The translations under genes and the position numbers were made by a program. This document shows positions 7,226 to 14,664 of a DNA stretch of 20,536 nucleotides, piece by piece. Origin of the DNA: a virus; IMG/VR virus record IMGVR_UViG_3300047491_000943, positions 1 through 20,536 of that record; one strand, 5' to 3'. The notes under the pieces are model-generated. The model ran no database searches. It had not been told where the DNA came from and saw only the letters and a program-made list of their open reading frames with translations. The stretch's first letter is position 1. The number at the start of each line of letters is the position of its first letter.

Positions 7226-8361
7226 ATTTTATTTTCCTTAGGAATAATTTTTTCTATTGTGTGATTCAGAAGCTTATGCTGCACTTCAAAATATAAATCT
7301 TTATTCTTTTTCCACGCATCTATAAAATCTTTCTGAGCCCCTGAATTATTTCCAAATTTATATTTTCCAGAACTAGATTTAACCATTAGCCCAGAATCTA
7401 CCAACCTTCCAGCAACATACTTATAATCAGCTACGTCTCCGCGCTTAAATTCCAATTCGGGTATATCAGCGGTTATCCTTAAAAATTCTCCACCTTCTGA
7501 TAACTTTAATGATTTATATTTCTCAATATAAAAGGAGTGTTTTTGTGCTAGGGTAAGATCTCTTACTTTATCATGATATTTATCTTTATCAGTTAAAGCT
7601 TTTTTAGATATATTAACTGTAATTCCCGAAAAGTGTTTTAACGCATGACCCCCTGGGGTTATAGGGGTAGGTGGTCCGAACATAGAAAAGCCACCTATGT
7701 TAGCACGTAACTGATTAGTTACTATAACTAAGCAAGGATGACCTCTTTTTCGTTCTCTAGCTAACCTGGTATTAACTCTATTCATTAAATTAGTTATTAA
7801 TTTAGCTTGTAAGGCTACATTTTTAGAATCCATGGAAGATTCCATTATTTCAGCAGGAAGCAATGCAGCAATAGAATCTATAACTAATAATCCGCAGTCA
7901 TCTGCGCGTAAAGCAAAATCAGCAACATCCCCATACTCATTTCCTGATTCACTAGTATTTAGGTAATAATCGTCGGGGTCGCAACCAATACATTTAGCCC
8001 AAAATTTGTTAAAAGTTCCTTCTACATCTAGCCACATGCTTCTCATCTTAATAGGGGGTAGGGAGCAACAACACATAGATATAGGTTTATAACATCTCCA
8101 ACATATCTTAGGAACTTTTGACATTGCAGACATAATAAGAGAAGTTTTTCCGCCGTGCTCAGCTCCTTTTATTATAGATACCTGATGTACTGGAAAACCA
8201 CCGCCGCTAGAATGATCAAATATGTAAATACCAGTAGGAAGTCTTGGAGGATCCTCCGGCATATCAGTTCCGTGAACGGAGGTATTATCTCCAAATCTTG
8301 TGTTAAGGCTGCTAGAAATAGCAGCTAGGGTTGATGGCTTCGACTGGTCTTTCTCCGTCAT
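7165..8361 (-). CDS. RecA/UvsX-like recombinase with Cys-rich insert
   Basis: 398 residues. RecA-core motifs in order: TGIYIFDHSSGGGF (43-56), Walker A GAEHGGKTS (66-74), catalytic Glu region WLDVEGTF (E114), Walker B LLVIDSIAALLP (158-169), NQLR (216-219) and a loop-2-like region rich in Gly/Pro (220-238) ending PGGHALKHF. These define a strand-exchange recombinase of the RecA/RadA/UvsX group. Unusually, CWRCYKPISMCCCS (88-101), with five Cys, is inserted between Walker A and the catalytic Glu and looks like a metal-binding element. Two more Cys follow (C124, C127). The C-terminal 140 residues are a helical, possibly winged, extension. It would coat ssDNA and drive recombination-dependent replication with the SSB, SF2 helicase and resolvase nearby. 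The ATG at 8361 has GAGGAG 6 nt upstream. Confidence 0.92.
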   Translation of the reverse strand: MTEKDQSKPSTLAAISSSLNTRFGDNTSVHGTDMPEDPPRLPTGIYIFDHSSGGGFPVHQVSIIKGAEHGGKTSLIMSAMSKVPKICWRCYKPISMCCCSLPPIKMRSMWLDVEGTFNKFWAKCIGCDPDDYYLNTSESGNEYGDVADFALRADDCGLLVIDSIAALLPAEIMESSMDSKNVALQAKLITNLMNRVNTRLARERKRGHPCLVIVTNQLRANIGGFSMFGPPTPITPGGHALKHFSGITVNISKKALTDKDKYHDKVRDLTLAQKHSFYIEKYKSLKLSEGGEFLRITADIPELEFKRGDVADYKYVAGRLVDSGLMVKSSSGKYKFGNNSGAQKDFIDAWKKNKDLYFEVQHKLLNHTIEKIIPKENKICQPEPVKPAEKKLPSPQEN

Positions 8362-8364
8362 CTA

Positions 8365-8706
8365 TTACTCCTCTACATTATTAATAGAAGCTATAATTGT
8401 GTTGACCTTCTTAGCTATTATTTTGTCTACAATTGAATCTGTTTTTTGGTAACACGAAGCAATTTCTTCTACATAACAAGGCACACTAACAGTGACGGCT
8501 ACAGTGGCTCCCCCTAGGTTGGCTCCTAAAGGAATGTATCTTTTTGCATGCACTTCAATACGAGCAGTATCAGTTACAAATGGTTTGATCTTAATCTGTT
8601 TTACTTCTTCTCTAGGCTTACCTATAATAGTTTCATTGACCACTATTAAAGCTTCTTCTTGGGTTTCTTTAATAACTTCTTTGTTTTTATTAGTTGGTTT
8701 CTTCAT
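8365..8706 (-). CDS. Hypothetical small protein
   Basis: 113 residues. The first 25 residues are Lys/Glu-rich and probably flexible. Residues 50-113 look like a folded alpha/beta domain: IEVHAKRYIPLGANLGGATV, then VSVPCYVEEIASCY, then a helix with VDKIIAKKVNTIIASI. I recall similar small proteins in phage recombination/replication clusters, but I cannot name a family or function. Its start overlaps the stop of the SF2 helicase gene (ATGA) without a clear ribosome site of its own, so it is probably translated by coupling. It is followed after 3 nt by the recombinase gene, which suggests a role with one or both. Confidence 0.75.
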   Translation of the reverse strand: MKKPTNKNKEVIKETQEEALIVVNETIIGKPREEVKQIKIKPFVTDTARIEVHAKRYIPLGANLGGATVAVTVSVPCYVEEIASCYQKTDSIVDKIIAKKVNTIIASINNVEE

Positions 8707-10070
8707 ACTCGTGGTCTAACCTCTTTAATTACAAGATTACGATTTTTATAGAATTTTATTCGAGCTTTAGCACTTCTCATAGCAGAAGGGTAGTGAAGAT
8801 CTATAATATCTATCACTACTGGTGATAATTTTCCTTCCAAGAATCGCTCTATTCGACCCAAAACTTGTTTCATGTCGCTGCGTAGCGTACCCAAAATTAG
8901 GCAAGATAGTCTGGGAATATCTGTTCCTCTGGAAAGCATACCATAGGTGGCTAAAATTATTTGACATTTATCCGCTGAATGTTTTTTTTCGGCTTCTTTT
9001 AAATTCTTTCCATCTAGCGATCTTACAAAATATCCTATATCTTCTTTGGGAATTTTAAAAACTTTGGTAAGAATACTTTCTACTTTCTTTAGTTGATCTT
9101 TACGGTCGCTTATTATAAGCGTTGCTCTTCCGGAGTTATAGCTTCGAGTAGCATAATTAGCTATTAAATTATTTCTAACCGGGTTACTTGCCAAATTGGA
9201 TATAAGAACTCCCCTGCGCTGAAGATCTTTTAAATATGAGGGTATTTCCCCCGATGATCCCTTAAACATATGCAGGATAACCGTAGGTTCTAATGTTTTA
9301 GTGTTAGTACATTTAATTCTAAACTGTGCTAGATTTTCTTCAAAAATAACATGAAGTCCGTCTGCCCTAGTAGCAGAAGCGGTCATACCTATTCTGTACT
9401 TTGCTGGGAACATTCCAGAAGCAGATGAAAAGGTTTTCGGAGGAAGGCTACTATCGCATTCATCAAAAAGAACAGCCCCGAAGTAAGAACAAAACTCTTT
9501 TGTAGCAATTCTTTTTATGATAATGCTATGCACTAGCCCTATTACAATTTTCTTATCTTTATATTCTCCAGATCCTCCCTCAATTGTACCTATTTCATTT
9601 TCTTTTACATTAGTAAATTTTAATATTCGGTCTTTCCACTGTTTAACTAAGTCAGATTTTGGAACAATAACTAGGGAAGTCACCCCTAGTAATGATAGCA
9701 TACGCAATCCCATGACTGTTTTACCAGACCCAGGGGCGGCCTCTAGAAAAAATCCAGAGCCGCCCTTCGCTACAAGAGTGGAAAATTCGTTAATAGCTTT
9801 TAGTTGGTAGTCCCACAAAGATCCATTAAATTCTATATCTGCGGGACTACCCATAGAACGTCTATCTTCTAATTCTTCCGCTATAGTTGTAGTAAGGCGC
9901 ACAGCATGTCTAGGTATCCCGAAGTAATAATTATCCTCCTTATAATAAGGAATAACAGGGCCATTAGAATAATTACTCTTCACAGTGTACCTTCGTCTAT
10001 ACGCTTCTACATCAATTTCATTCTTAGGTACAAAGATATGAGTGGATACTATAGCTTTAGAAAATGGCAT
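8703..10070 (-). CDS. SF2 DNA helicase (UvsW/RadD/XPB-like)
   Basis: 455 residues with all main SF2 motifs: LWDYQLKAINEF (Q-motif-like, 85-96), motif I EAAPGSGKTVMG (110-121), motif Ia VIVPKSDLVKQW (134-145), motif II DECD (203-206), motif III TASAT (230-234), motif V ATYGMLSRGTDIP (374-386) and motif VI QVLGRIER (402-409). A DECD box with this spacing, together with an N-terminal extension of about 80 residues, fits the UvsW/RadD/XPB branch, which remodels branched DNA such as D-loops, R-loops and forks. It would pair with the RecA-like protein in recombination-dependent replication. The ATG at 10070 has a GGGA-type ribosome site about 9 nt upstream and follows the SSB gene after 11 nt. Confidence 0.93.
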   Translation of the reverse strand: MPFSKAIVSTHIFVPKNEIDVEAYRRRYTVKSNYSNGPVIPYYKEDNYYFGIPRHAVRLTTTIAEELEDRRSMGSPADIEFNGSLWDYQLKAINEFSTLVAKGGSGFFLEAAPGSGKTVMGLRMLSLLGVTSLVIVPKSDLVKQWKDRILKFTNVKENEIGTIEGGSGEYKDKKIVIGLVHSIIIKRIATKEFCSYFGAVLFDECDSSLPPKTFSSASGMFPAKYRIGMTASATRADGLHVIFEENLAQFRIKCTNTKTLEPTVILHMFKGSSGEIPSYLKDLQRRGVLISNLASNPVRNNLIANYATRSYNSGRATLIISDRKDQLKKVESILTKVFKIPKEDIGYFVRSLDGKNLKEAEKKHSADKCQIILATYGMLSRGTDIPRLSCLILGTLRSDMKQVLGRIERFLEGKLSPVVIDIIDLHYPSAMRSAKARIKFYKNRNLVIKEVRPRV

Positions 10071-10081
10071 TACTATCTTCC

Positions 10082-10939
10082 CTAAAAAAGAGGATCGTCG
10101 TCTTCTGTTTTAGTCTCTGTCTTAGTTTTTTTATCTGAAGTTGTACTGCTTTCTTCTGCCTTCTCCTGAGTGTCCACTTTAATTTTTTCGTCTTCGTCGT
10201 CGTCAATACCAAGCTCATCCAACTCCTCTTTTTCTGGACTATCCTCTAGACTAAACCCAAGTCCTTCTAGCTCAGAAGAGGAATCTCCTCCTAGCGGTTC
10301 TCCTAATCCCACTATGCGCCTAAGATCTGAATTTGGTAATGGCGCTAGAATAGTCATATAATCAAAAGGTTTGAGATATTCTTTAGCATCTTTAGGGTCT
10401 TCATTTACTTTAGCAGCTATTTTATCTAAAGCAGATACCGCTATTTTTTTATCCTCAGTAAAGAACTCACCGCAAGATACTGACTTAGGATCGGTGTCTC
10501 TTTCTACGTCAATGGCGTAGTGAGTTAAATCTAGTTTGTTTGCTTCTAAAAACTGACGTAGCATAGCTCTAATAGCCTTACCTTTAGCTACGTATAAAGC
10601 TTTTTGAAACTGATAAACCTTACCAGTTTTTTCACTAGTAACTTTACGACAATCAATTACTGTTGACACTAAAATAGGAGATCTCTTTACATTAGCCATA
10701 CATAGAGGGCATGTTTCTATCTCATCAGTGCAGGTGTAGTTTTCGTAGTTTCCATTTACTTTTACTGTATGTTCCTGAAGCCAAAGTGACGGATGATCTA
10801 AGAAAATAATTTTAGCCTTCTCTCCTGGCTTTAGCCTAAACCTTCTAACTCGGGATTGATTTGCGGTAATAGCACGTAAGGATTCCATTTCCTTAAATTT
10901 CTTCATACCAGCTAGTCCGGTGGAAAACCAATTTGACAT
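10082..10939 (-). CDS. gp32-like single-stranded DNA-binding protein
   Basis: 285 residues. The C-terminal 65 residues are highly acidic and end in DDDPLF, the type of tip (DDxPF) that SSBs use to recruit partner proteins. The N-terminus is basic (RVRRFRLKPGEKAKIIFLDH), followed by H57, C70, C77, C80 in an H-x12-C-x6-C-x2-C pattern. The H-to-first-C distance and the final CxxC equal those of the T4 gp32 zinc module (H64, C77, C87, C90). Aromatic residues around 105-117 (YQFQKALYV) fit an OB fold. It would coat ssDNA for the helicase, primase and recombinase. It has its own promoter, and the AAAGG ribosome site lies about 10 nt before the ATG at 10939. Confidence 0.85.
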   Translation of the reverse strand: MSNWFSTGLAGMKKFKEMESLRAITANQSRVRRFRLKPGEKAKIIFLDHPSLWLQEHTVKVNGNYENYTCTDEIETCPLCMANVKRSPILVSTVIDCRKVTSEKTGKVYQFQKALYVAKGKAIRAMLRQFLEANKLDLTHYAIDVERDTDPKSVSCGEFFTEDKKIAVSALDKIAAKVNEDPKDAKEYLKPFDYMTILAPLPNSDLRRIVGLGEPLGGDSSSELEGLGFSLEDSPEKEELDELGIDDDEDEKIKVDTQEKAEESSTTSDKKTKTETKTEDDDPLF

Positions 10940-10996
10940 ATTGTTTTAACCTTTCTAATTAGAATTTATATATGTTATATACCATTAACATACTTT
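10940..10996 (-). promoter_or_regulatory. 5' leader of the SSB gene
   Basis: This short non-coding leader lies between the predicted start of transcription (near 10975) and the SSB ATG. It is very AT-rich and contains TATATAAC/ATATATAA stretches and a ribosome site AAAGG about 10 nt before the ATG. No terminator-like hairpin is seen, so read-through from the primase gene is possible. Confidence 0.5.
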
Positions 10997-11010
10997 TTAA
11001 AATTTGTCAA
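10982..11010 (-). promoter_or_regulatory. Leftward promoter before the SSB gene
   Basis: TTGACA (11010-11005), a 17-bp spacer beginning AATTTTAAAAAG, and extended -10 TGT-TAATGG (hexamer 10987-10982). The -35 and spacer lie inside the last codons of the primase gene. The -35 through spacer is nearly identical to the promoter at 14467-14495, differing by one base over about 26. Confidence 0.72.
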
Positions 11011-12103
11011 ACTTTTTTTGAGCAACAAGCACTTTTTTATTTATGGCCCGCAGTATATCTAATCTATTCTCTGCATCTCCTGGATCTTTTCCTCCTGCAT
11101 TATCCCAATTTATAACATGTAATAACTTTCCATGAGACAGAGCAATTAAGTTTTTCGTAGCTCTTCTTCCCGCATCATCACTATCAAACCCTATCCATAA
11201 ATTAGATGAAGGTATATTATGAATTTGAGACTTAGAAAAACTAGCTGAAGTAGTTGCTATTACATTGTTAAATCCATACGTTTTTAATAAAAGACAATCG
11301 GTCTCAGATTCTACTATTATAACCGGCTTAGTTGAGTCTACCTTATGAAGTCCAAACGATACTCCAGTATCACGAATGTTTGGTAGATTATATTTACCGT
11401 TAACCGCCTTAGAGGAAATGGTAAACATAGATTTATTCCTAGGGTCACATAATCGGGCACGTAAAACTTGAATATTTCCTCGGATATCGGTGAGCGGAAA
11501 TATAATTAAATTCTTTTTCTCATGGTAACGAATTCCCATCTCGGCAATGGATGCTAATGAAATTTTTCTTACATTTATTAGATAATCTTTAATCATAAGA
11601 GCAGTTCTATTGGTTTCCTGAGCCACTAACGGAAAATTAATTAGTAGATCCTCTGGGAATTTTGGCTCCATTGGTATTTTTCTTATTTCTTCTTCGTTAT
11701 GCACACGCTCTAATTTCCATTTATTAAATTTTAGCGAAGAAGAAAATGATTCTGCCTCAAAAACAGCGTTATCCGCTTTTTCTAACTCTGATTCTTCAAA
11801 AATTTCACGACTTTGATAGAATAAAGTAAGGGCTCTATCGTTATACTCATTCTCTAGTGCCTTAGATATTACAAGATCAATAAGTTTAGTAGGTTTAGGG
11901 GTACAAGAAAAGCATTTAAAAAAGGATTCTCCACTTGGATTTATGGATATGCCTGCACTAGGGGTAGTTAAAGATCGCTGACCCGGTTTATGCTTTTTAT
12001 TAACAAGTGGACATATTATATTTATCCACTCATCCCTAACTACCATTTCATGATCTTCATACCCCATCAATCTCAAAAGTCGAACTACGTCTATCTCCTT
12101 CAT
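10997..12103 (-). CDS. DnaG-type DNA primase
   Basis: 368 residues from the ATG at 12103. I preferred this to a TTG at 12136 because GAGG lies 6 nt upstream and the TTG has no clear ribosome site. The N-terminal zinc domain has C31, H38, C64 and C67 (CPLVNKKHKP ... FFKCFSC), a CHC2-like finger with the His four residues later than in the standard CPFH motif. A basic RNA-polymerase-like segment follows (KNLIIFPLTDIRGNIQVLRA, 197-216). TOPRIM motifs are VIIVESETD (E265) and WIGFDSDDAGRR (D307, D309). There is no C-terminal helicase-binding domain beyond TOPRIM, so it is shorter than cellular DnaG (about 580), as is common in phages. It makes RNA primers on the lagging strand, next to its helicase gene, which it overlaps by 47 nt. 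Confidence 0.92.
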   Translation of the reverse strand: MKEIDVVRLLRLMGYEDHEMVVRDEWINIICPLVNKKHKPGQRSLTTPSAGISINPSGESFFKCFSCTPKPTKLIDLVISKALENEYNDRALTLFYQSREIFEESELEKADNAVFEAESFSSSLKFNKWKLERVHNEEEIRKIPMEPKFPEDLLINFPLVAQETNRTALMIKDYLINVRKISLASIAEMGIRYHEKKNLIIFPLTDIRGNIQVLRARLCDPRNKSMFTISSKAVNGKYNLPNIRDTGVSFGLHKVDSTKPVIIVESETDCLLLKTYGFNNVIATTSASFSKSQIHNIPSSNLWIGFDSDDAGRRATKNLIALSHGKLLHVINWDNAGGKDPGDAENRLDILRAINKKVLVAQKKFDKF

Positions 12104-13352
12104 CTTCTTCCTCGGAATCCGGATCCCTTTCAACAACTCGTGTATGATTAGTATCTAGCAATAGCAAGGTACTGCCTTCTTCTCCGTCTCGACCTTTAGT
12201 TATGTTCATAACTTTAGGTTTTATCCCCGGAACCCAGGTCTCGCCCTCATCTTCTGTCTTATCAGCTAACTCTATAACAATACTGGATAACTGTCTAACT
12301 ACATCACTTTGATAAATATCGTCAGTCTTTTTATTTATCTGATAGGTAGCTATAATAGGAATGTTTAGTTCTTTGGCAAGCATTTTTAGTGATTCAGCTA
12401 CCGAGGACACCATCTCATATCTAGATTTAGCGTATGTTTCTGGACGTAATAAGTACGCCCCATCAATATAAATAGCGTCTGGCTTATACACATAAGCTGA
12501 AGATTTCACATCCAGCATGCCTAAACTCATAGAAGCATCAGTCATATAAAACTTATGCTCATTTTTTTCGAGCAGCTCTTTATCATATTTTAATAGTGGT
12601 ATACCTATAACAGAAGAAAGTTCCCCAAATTTAATTTTGTTAACACTTAGGGTATTACGTAAGGCAGCTAATCTTCTATGATACTGAATCTCGGACATTT
12701 CAGTCGGAATCAGCATGACATTCTTTCCAGTTTCGTACGCAGACAGAGCCATATGTAAAAGAAGGAATGTCTTGGAACTTCCAGGGCGCCCAGCAATTGT
12801 AATTAAATCACCACCTTGAGCTCCTCCAGAAGAGTGGTCTAAAAAATTTATGCCAAACGGAATGCCAAAGGTGCTAGAATTTAATCTAGTTTGATTGTGG
12901 GCTTCTAAAAGGGTATCATACGCATCTTCCAGAGAGTATACCCTAGTTTTAGTCTGGCCCTCAATCAAAATCCTTGTCATTCGGGATGCAGCATCCGCGG
13001 CGCTATCAATATCTCCTTCAGTTATTTTTGCTAAAATATCTCTACACATTGTGTAAGAATTTTCTACAGCATACCGCTTCCTGACTTCATCAGCCCAAAA
13101 AGAAACTGTCCCTGACGTAGGCGGATCAGGGAGTGCCGCGCCTATTTCTATCTCTACAAAATTTCTATCTGGAACTGATTTATATAAATCGACATAGTTC
13201 TGAATTAAGTCTATTAACTTTAATTCTACACCAGTAAAATGATTTCGAGTTAACCTAAAGGCACCCATAAAAGATTGAGGACCTTTATCTCTTAGGATAG
13301 CCGTCAAGAATAAGATTCCAGTAGTCGATTCTAATTTTAGTTTATTCGTCAT
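12057..13352 (-). CDS. DnaB-type replicative DNA helicase
   Basis: 431 residues from the ATG at 13352. A GTG at 13364 is in frame, but the GGTGG ribosome site fits the ATG. The helical N-terminal domain (1-150) is followed by a RecA-fold motor: INFLDHSSGGAQGGDLITIAG leading to Walker A GRPGSSKT (188-195), VMLIPTEMSEIQ (DnaB motif 1a, 212-223), Walker B AIYIDGAYLL (293-302), and IPIIATYQINKK (331-342), where DnaB proteins carry the Q/LSR sensor. KPKVMNITKGRDGEEG (378-393) is the family's KxRxG motif region. It unwinds the fork 5' to 3' as a hexamer. The acidic C-terminal tail (DPDSEEEDEGD) may contact the primase. It overlaps the upstream gene by 11 nt. Confidence 0.93.
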   Translation of the reverse strand: MTNKLKLESTTGILFLTAILRDKGPQSFMGAFRLTRNHFTGVELKLIDLIQNYVDLYKSVPDRNFVEIEIGAALPDPPTSGTVSFWADEVRKRYAVENSYTMCRDILAKITEGDIDSAADAASRMTRILIEGQTKTRVYSLEDAYDTLLEAHNQTRLNSSTFGIPFGINFLDHSSGGAQGGDLITIAGRPGSSKTFLLLHMALSAYETGKNVMLIPTEMSEIQYHRRLAALRNTLSVNKIKFGELSSVIGIPLLKYDKELLEKNEHKFYMTDASMSLGMLDVKSSAYVYKPDAIYIDGAYLLRPETYAKSRYEMVSSVAESLKMLAKELNIPIIATYQINKKTDDIYQSDVVRQLSSIVIELADKTEDEGETWVPGIKPKVMNITKGRDGEEGSTLLLLDTNHTRVVERDPDSEEEDEGDRRSSTFEIDGV

Positions 13353-14040
13353 CGCTGTCACCACCGGTAAGCCACGAACTCCGTACCTCTGCTGGAGAAT
13401 TAATATATAGTAAATCTACATTTCTCTTAAAAATATCTTCCAATTTAGGGGAATAATAAGTTCGTAGTCTATGTGTACAGTCAGTTATTGCGTTGTCTCT
13501 ATTTCCAAAGTAGTTGTAGGCGGTGAACAGCACTTTTTTACTGGGATTAGTATTACATATGATATCTTCTAGTACATATTCTATGCTGGGTCCCATACTA
13601 TTTAGCCTAGGATCTGGGTATAATATCCCGGTGAATACACTTAAGCTTTGCTTAAATTCTAATTTTTTATTATAGTTATCCTTATCCAGAAGACTATCTA
13701 TAAGTTTTTTGATGGTAACACGATATACGGATTTGCCCAAATTATTAATAGCATATAATACTGGGAAATAGGCATGTATTTTCCACATTACATCTCCACT
13801 ATTACACACTACAAAGACGCATCTATGTTTCTGAAGCCTATAATGAATTCTATTACAAGTTTCATAAAAGTGAGGATTATCGGATAATACCCTATCTAAA
13901 AGATCTAGGTTTCCAGAAAATCCATTCTCTATTAGCTTCTTATTAACGCTAGTAAATAATGAGCTATGAGATCGTCCATTCTCGTTCGCCTGTTCTTTTT
14001 TTACGGCTAAAAGAGTCTTCATAGGTTTTAAGTTCTTCAT
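13342..14040 (-). CDS. Hypothetical protein, possible degenerate helicase loader
   Basis: 232 residues directly upstream of the replicative helicase gene, which it overlaps by 11 nt. No intact catalytic motif is present. Residues 72-190 follow the order of a DnaC/DnaI-type AAA+ core: a strand VFVVCNSGD where Walker A would be (lacking GxxxxGKT), a helix YFPVLYAINNLGKSVYRVTI, KKLIDSLL, a segment FTGILYPDP where Walker B would be, a helix, then KKVLFTAYNYFGNRD in the place of the sensor-1 strand. This suggests a helicase loader that has lost ATP binding, but it is a by-eye reading. The ATG at 14040 has GAGGG about 8 nt upstream. The first 26 codons overlap the preceding gene by 77 nt. Confidence 0.75.
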   Translation of the reverse strand: MKNLKPMKTLLAVKKEQANENGRSHSSLFTSVNKKLIENGFSGNLDLLDRVLSDNPHFYETCNRIHYRLQKHRCVFVVCNSGDVMWKIHAYFPVLYAINNLGKSVYRVTIKKLIDSLLDKDNYNKKLEFKQSLSVFTGILYPDPRLNSMGPSIEYVLEDIICNTNPSKKVLFTAYNYFGNRDNAITDCTHRLRTYYSPKLEDIFKRNVDLLYINSPAEVRSSWLTGGDSDDE

Positions 14041-14458
14041 ACTCCTCTCCCTCTTTCTCTAAAAAATATTTTAAGGTAATCCAATCCACATAATGATTGA
14101 ACGTATTTAAAATCCTAACTGAATCTAACACTAATTTTAGGTGATCTTTTACAAAAAATAAATTAAAATATAATGAGTGATGTTCCGGATGAAAATATTG
14201 ATATAGTTTGCTTATGGTGGAATAATGTTTTATAATAAGTTCAAGTGTATTGCCATCGCGATTAATTTTATTTAAGATGTACTTATAAGTGTACATCATT
14301 TTATTGTGGTCTACTTTAGGGTCCTTAAAAGAAAAAATTAGGCCGTACCTGCGGCACAGCCATTCTATGTGATTATCCGATTTGGGTCTGGGCACTTTCC
14401 TTTCTCGTATAGCCTTGGTTTGATTAATCACATCTTTTAGATTTATTTTATTTTTCAT
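13964..14458 (-). CDS. Hypothetical protein, first gene of the leftward operon
   Basis: 164 residues from the ATG at 14458; an in-frame GTG at 14476 lies inside the promoter and has no ribosome site. The protein is basic and helical, rich in Lys, His, Tyr and Phe (HHSLYFNLFFVKDHLKLVLD, about 93-112), with no motif I recognise and no signal peptide. Its place as the first gene before a loader-like protein, helicase and primase suggests a replication-initiation or early regulatory role, which is inference from order alone. There is no Shine-Dalgarno sequence, and the predicted transcription start is 1-2 nt before the ATG, so it may be read from a leaderless mRNA. The 3' end overlaps the next gene by 77 nt. 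Confidence 0.72.
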   Translation of the reverse strand: MKNKINLKDVINQTKAIRERKVPRPKSDNHIEWLCRRYGLIFSFKDPKVDHNKMMYTYKYILNKINRDGNTLELIIKHYSTISKLYQYFHPEHHSLYFNLFFVKDHLKLVLDSVRILNTFNHYVDWITLKYFLEKEGEEYEELKTYEDSFSRKKRTGEREWTIS

Positions 14459-14466
14459 TGTTGGTT

Positions 14467-14495
14467 TTATTAACACACTTTTTAAAATTTGTCAA
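14467..14495 (-). promoter_or_regulatory. Leftward promoter at the head of the replication operon
   Basis: TTGACA (14495-14490), a 17-bp spacer beginning AATTTTAAAAAG, then extended -10 TGT-TAATAA (hexamer 14472-14467). Transcription is predicted to begin at about 14460-14459, right before the ATG at 14458. It is almost the same sequence as the SSB promoter at 10982-11010. Confidence 0.75.
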
Positions 14496-14502
14496 GAAAA
14501 AA

Positions 14503-14540
14503 GTGAAATATGCGGTAAAAGTATCTTGAGCGCATATCAC
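14503..14540. repeat. Inverted repeat upstream of the replication promoter
   Basis: GTGAAATATGCG (14503-14514) pairs with CGCATATCAC (14531-14540): 10 bp with one bulged A, loop of 16 nt. It lies just upstream of the -35 box at 14495-14490, a position suited to an operator or activator site. Confidence 0.5.
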
Positions 14541-14544
14541 TCTG

Positions 14545-14559
14545 GTTTATACCATAAAC
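14545..14559. repeat. Small palindrome GTTTAT-ACC-ATAAAC
   Basis: A perfect 6-bp inverted repeat with a 3-bp centre, 15 bp in all. Its size and symmetry resemble a repressor half-site pair. No second copy was found in the region. Confidence 0.4.
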
Positions 14560-14641
14560 GAAAGATTTTACTTTTTAGGCTGCTTGATAATTGCTAGGTA
14601 AGCGGGCACGGGCAGGAGCGAAAAATTGCCATTCGGGTTGT

Positions 14642-14654
14642 CGGAAATTTTCCG
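14642..14654. repeat. Small palindrome CGGAAA-T-TTTCCG
   Basis: A perfect 6-bp inverted repeat around a single central base, followed by another GGAAAA. It stands at the edge of the AT-rich repeat block, and a protein-binding site is possible. Confidence 0.4.
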
Positions 14655-14664
14655 GAAAAGTATT

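Noticed and set aside
8767-8967. Minus-strand open frame in another phase inside the SF2 helicase
   Set aside because: It lies within the motif V-VI coding region of the helicase and has no start signals or recognisable domain.
12104-12136. TTG start at 12136 for the primase
   Set aside because: No ribosome site is seen there, whereas ATG 12103 has GAGG 6 nt upstream.
14459-14476. GTG start at 14476 for the first replication gene
   Set aside because: It falls within the spacer and -10 of the promoter, so it would not be in the transcript of that promoter, and it has no ribosome site.
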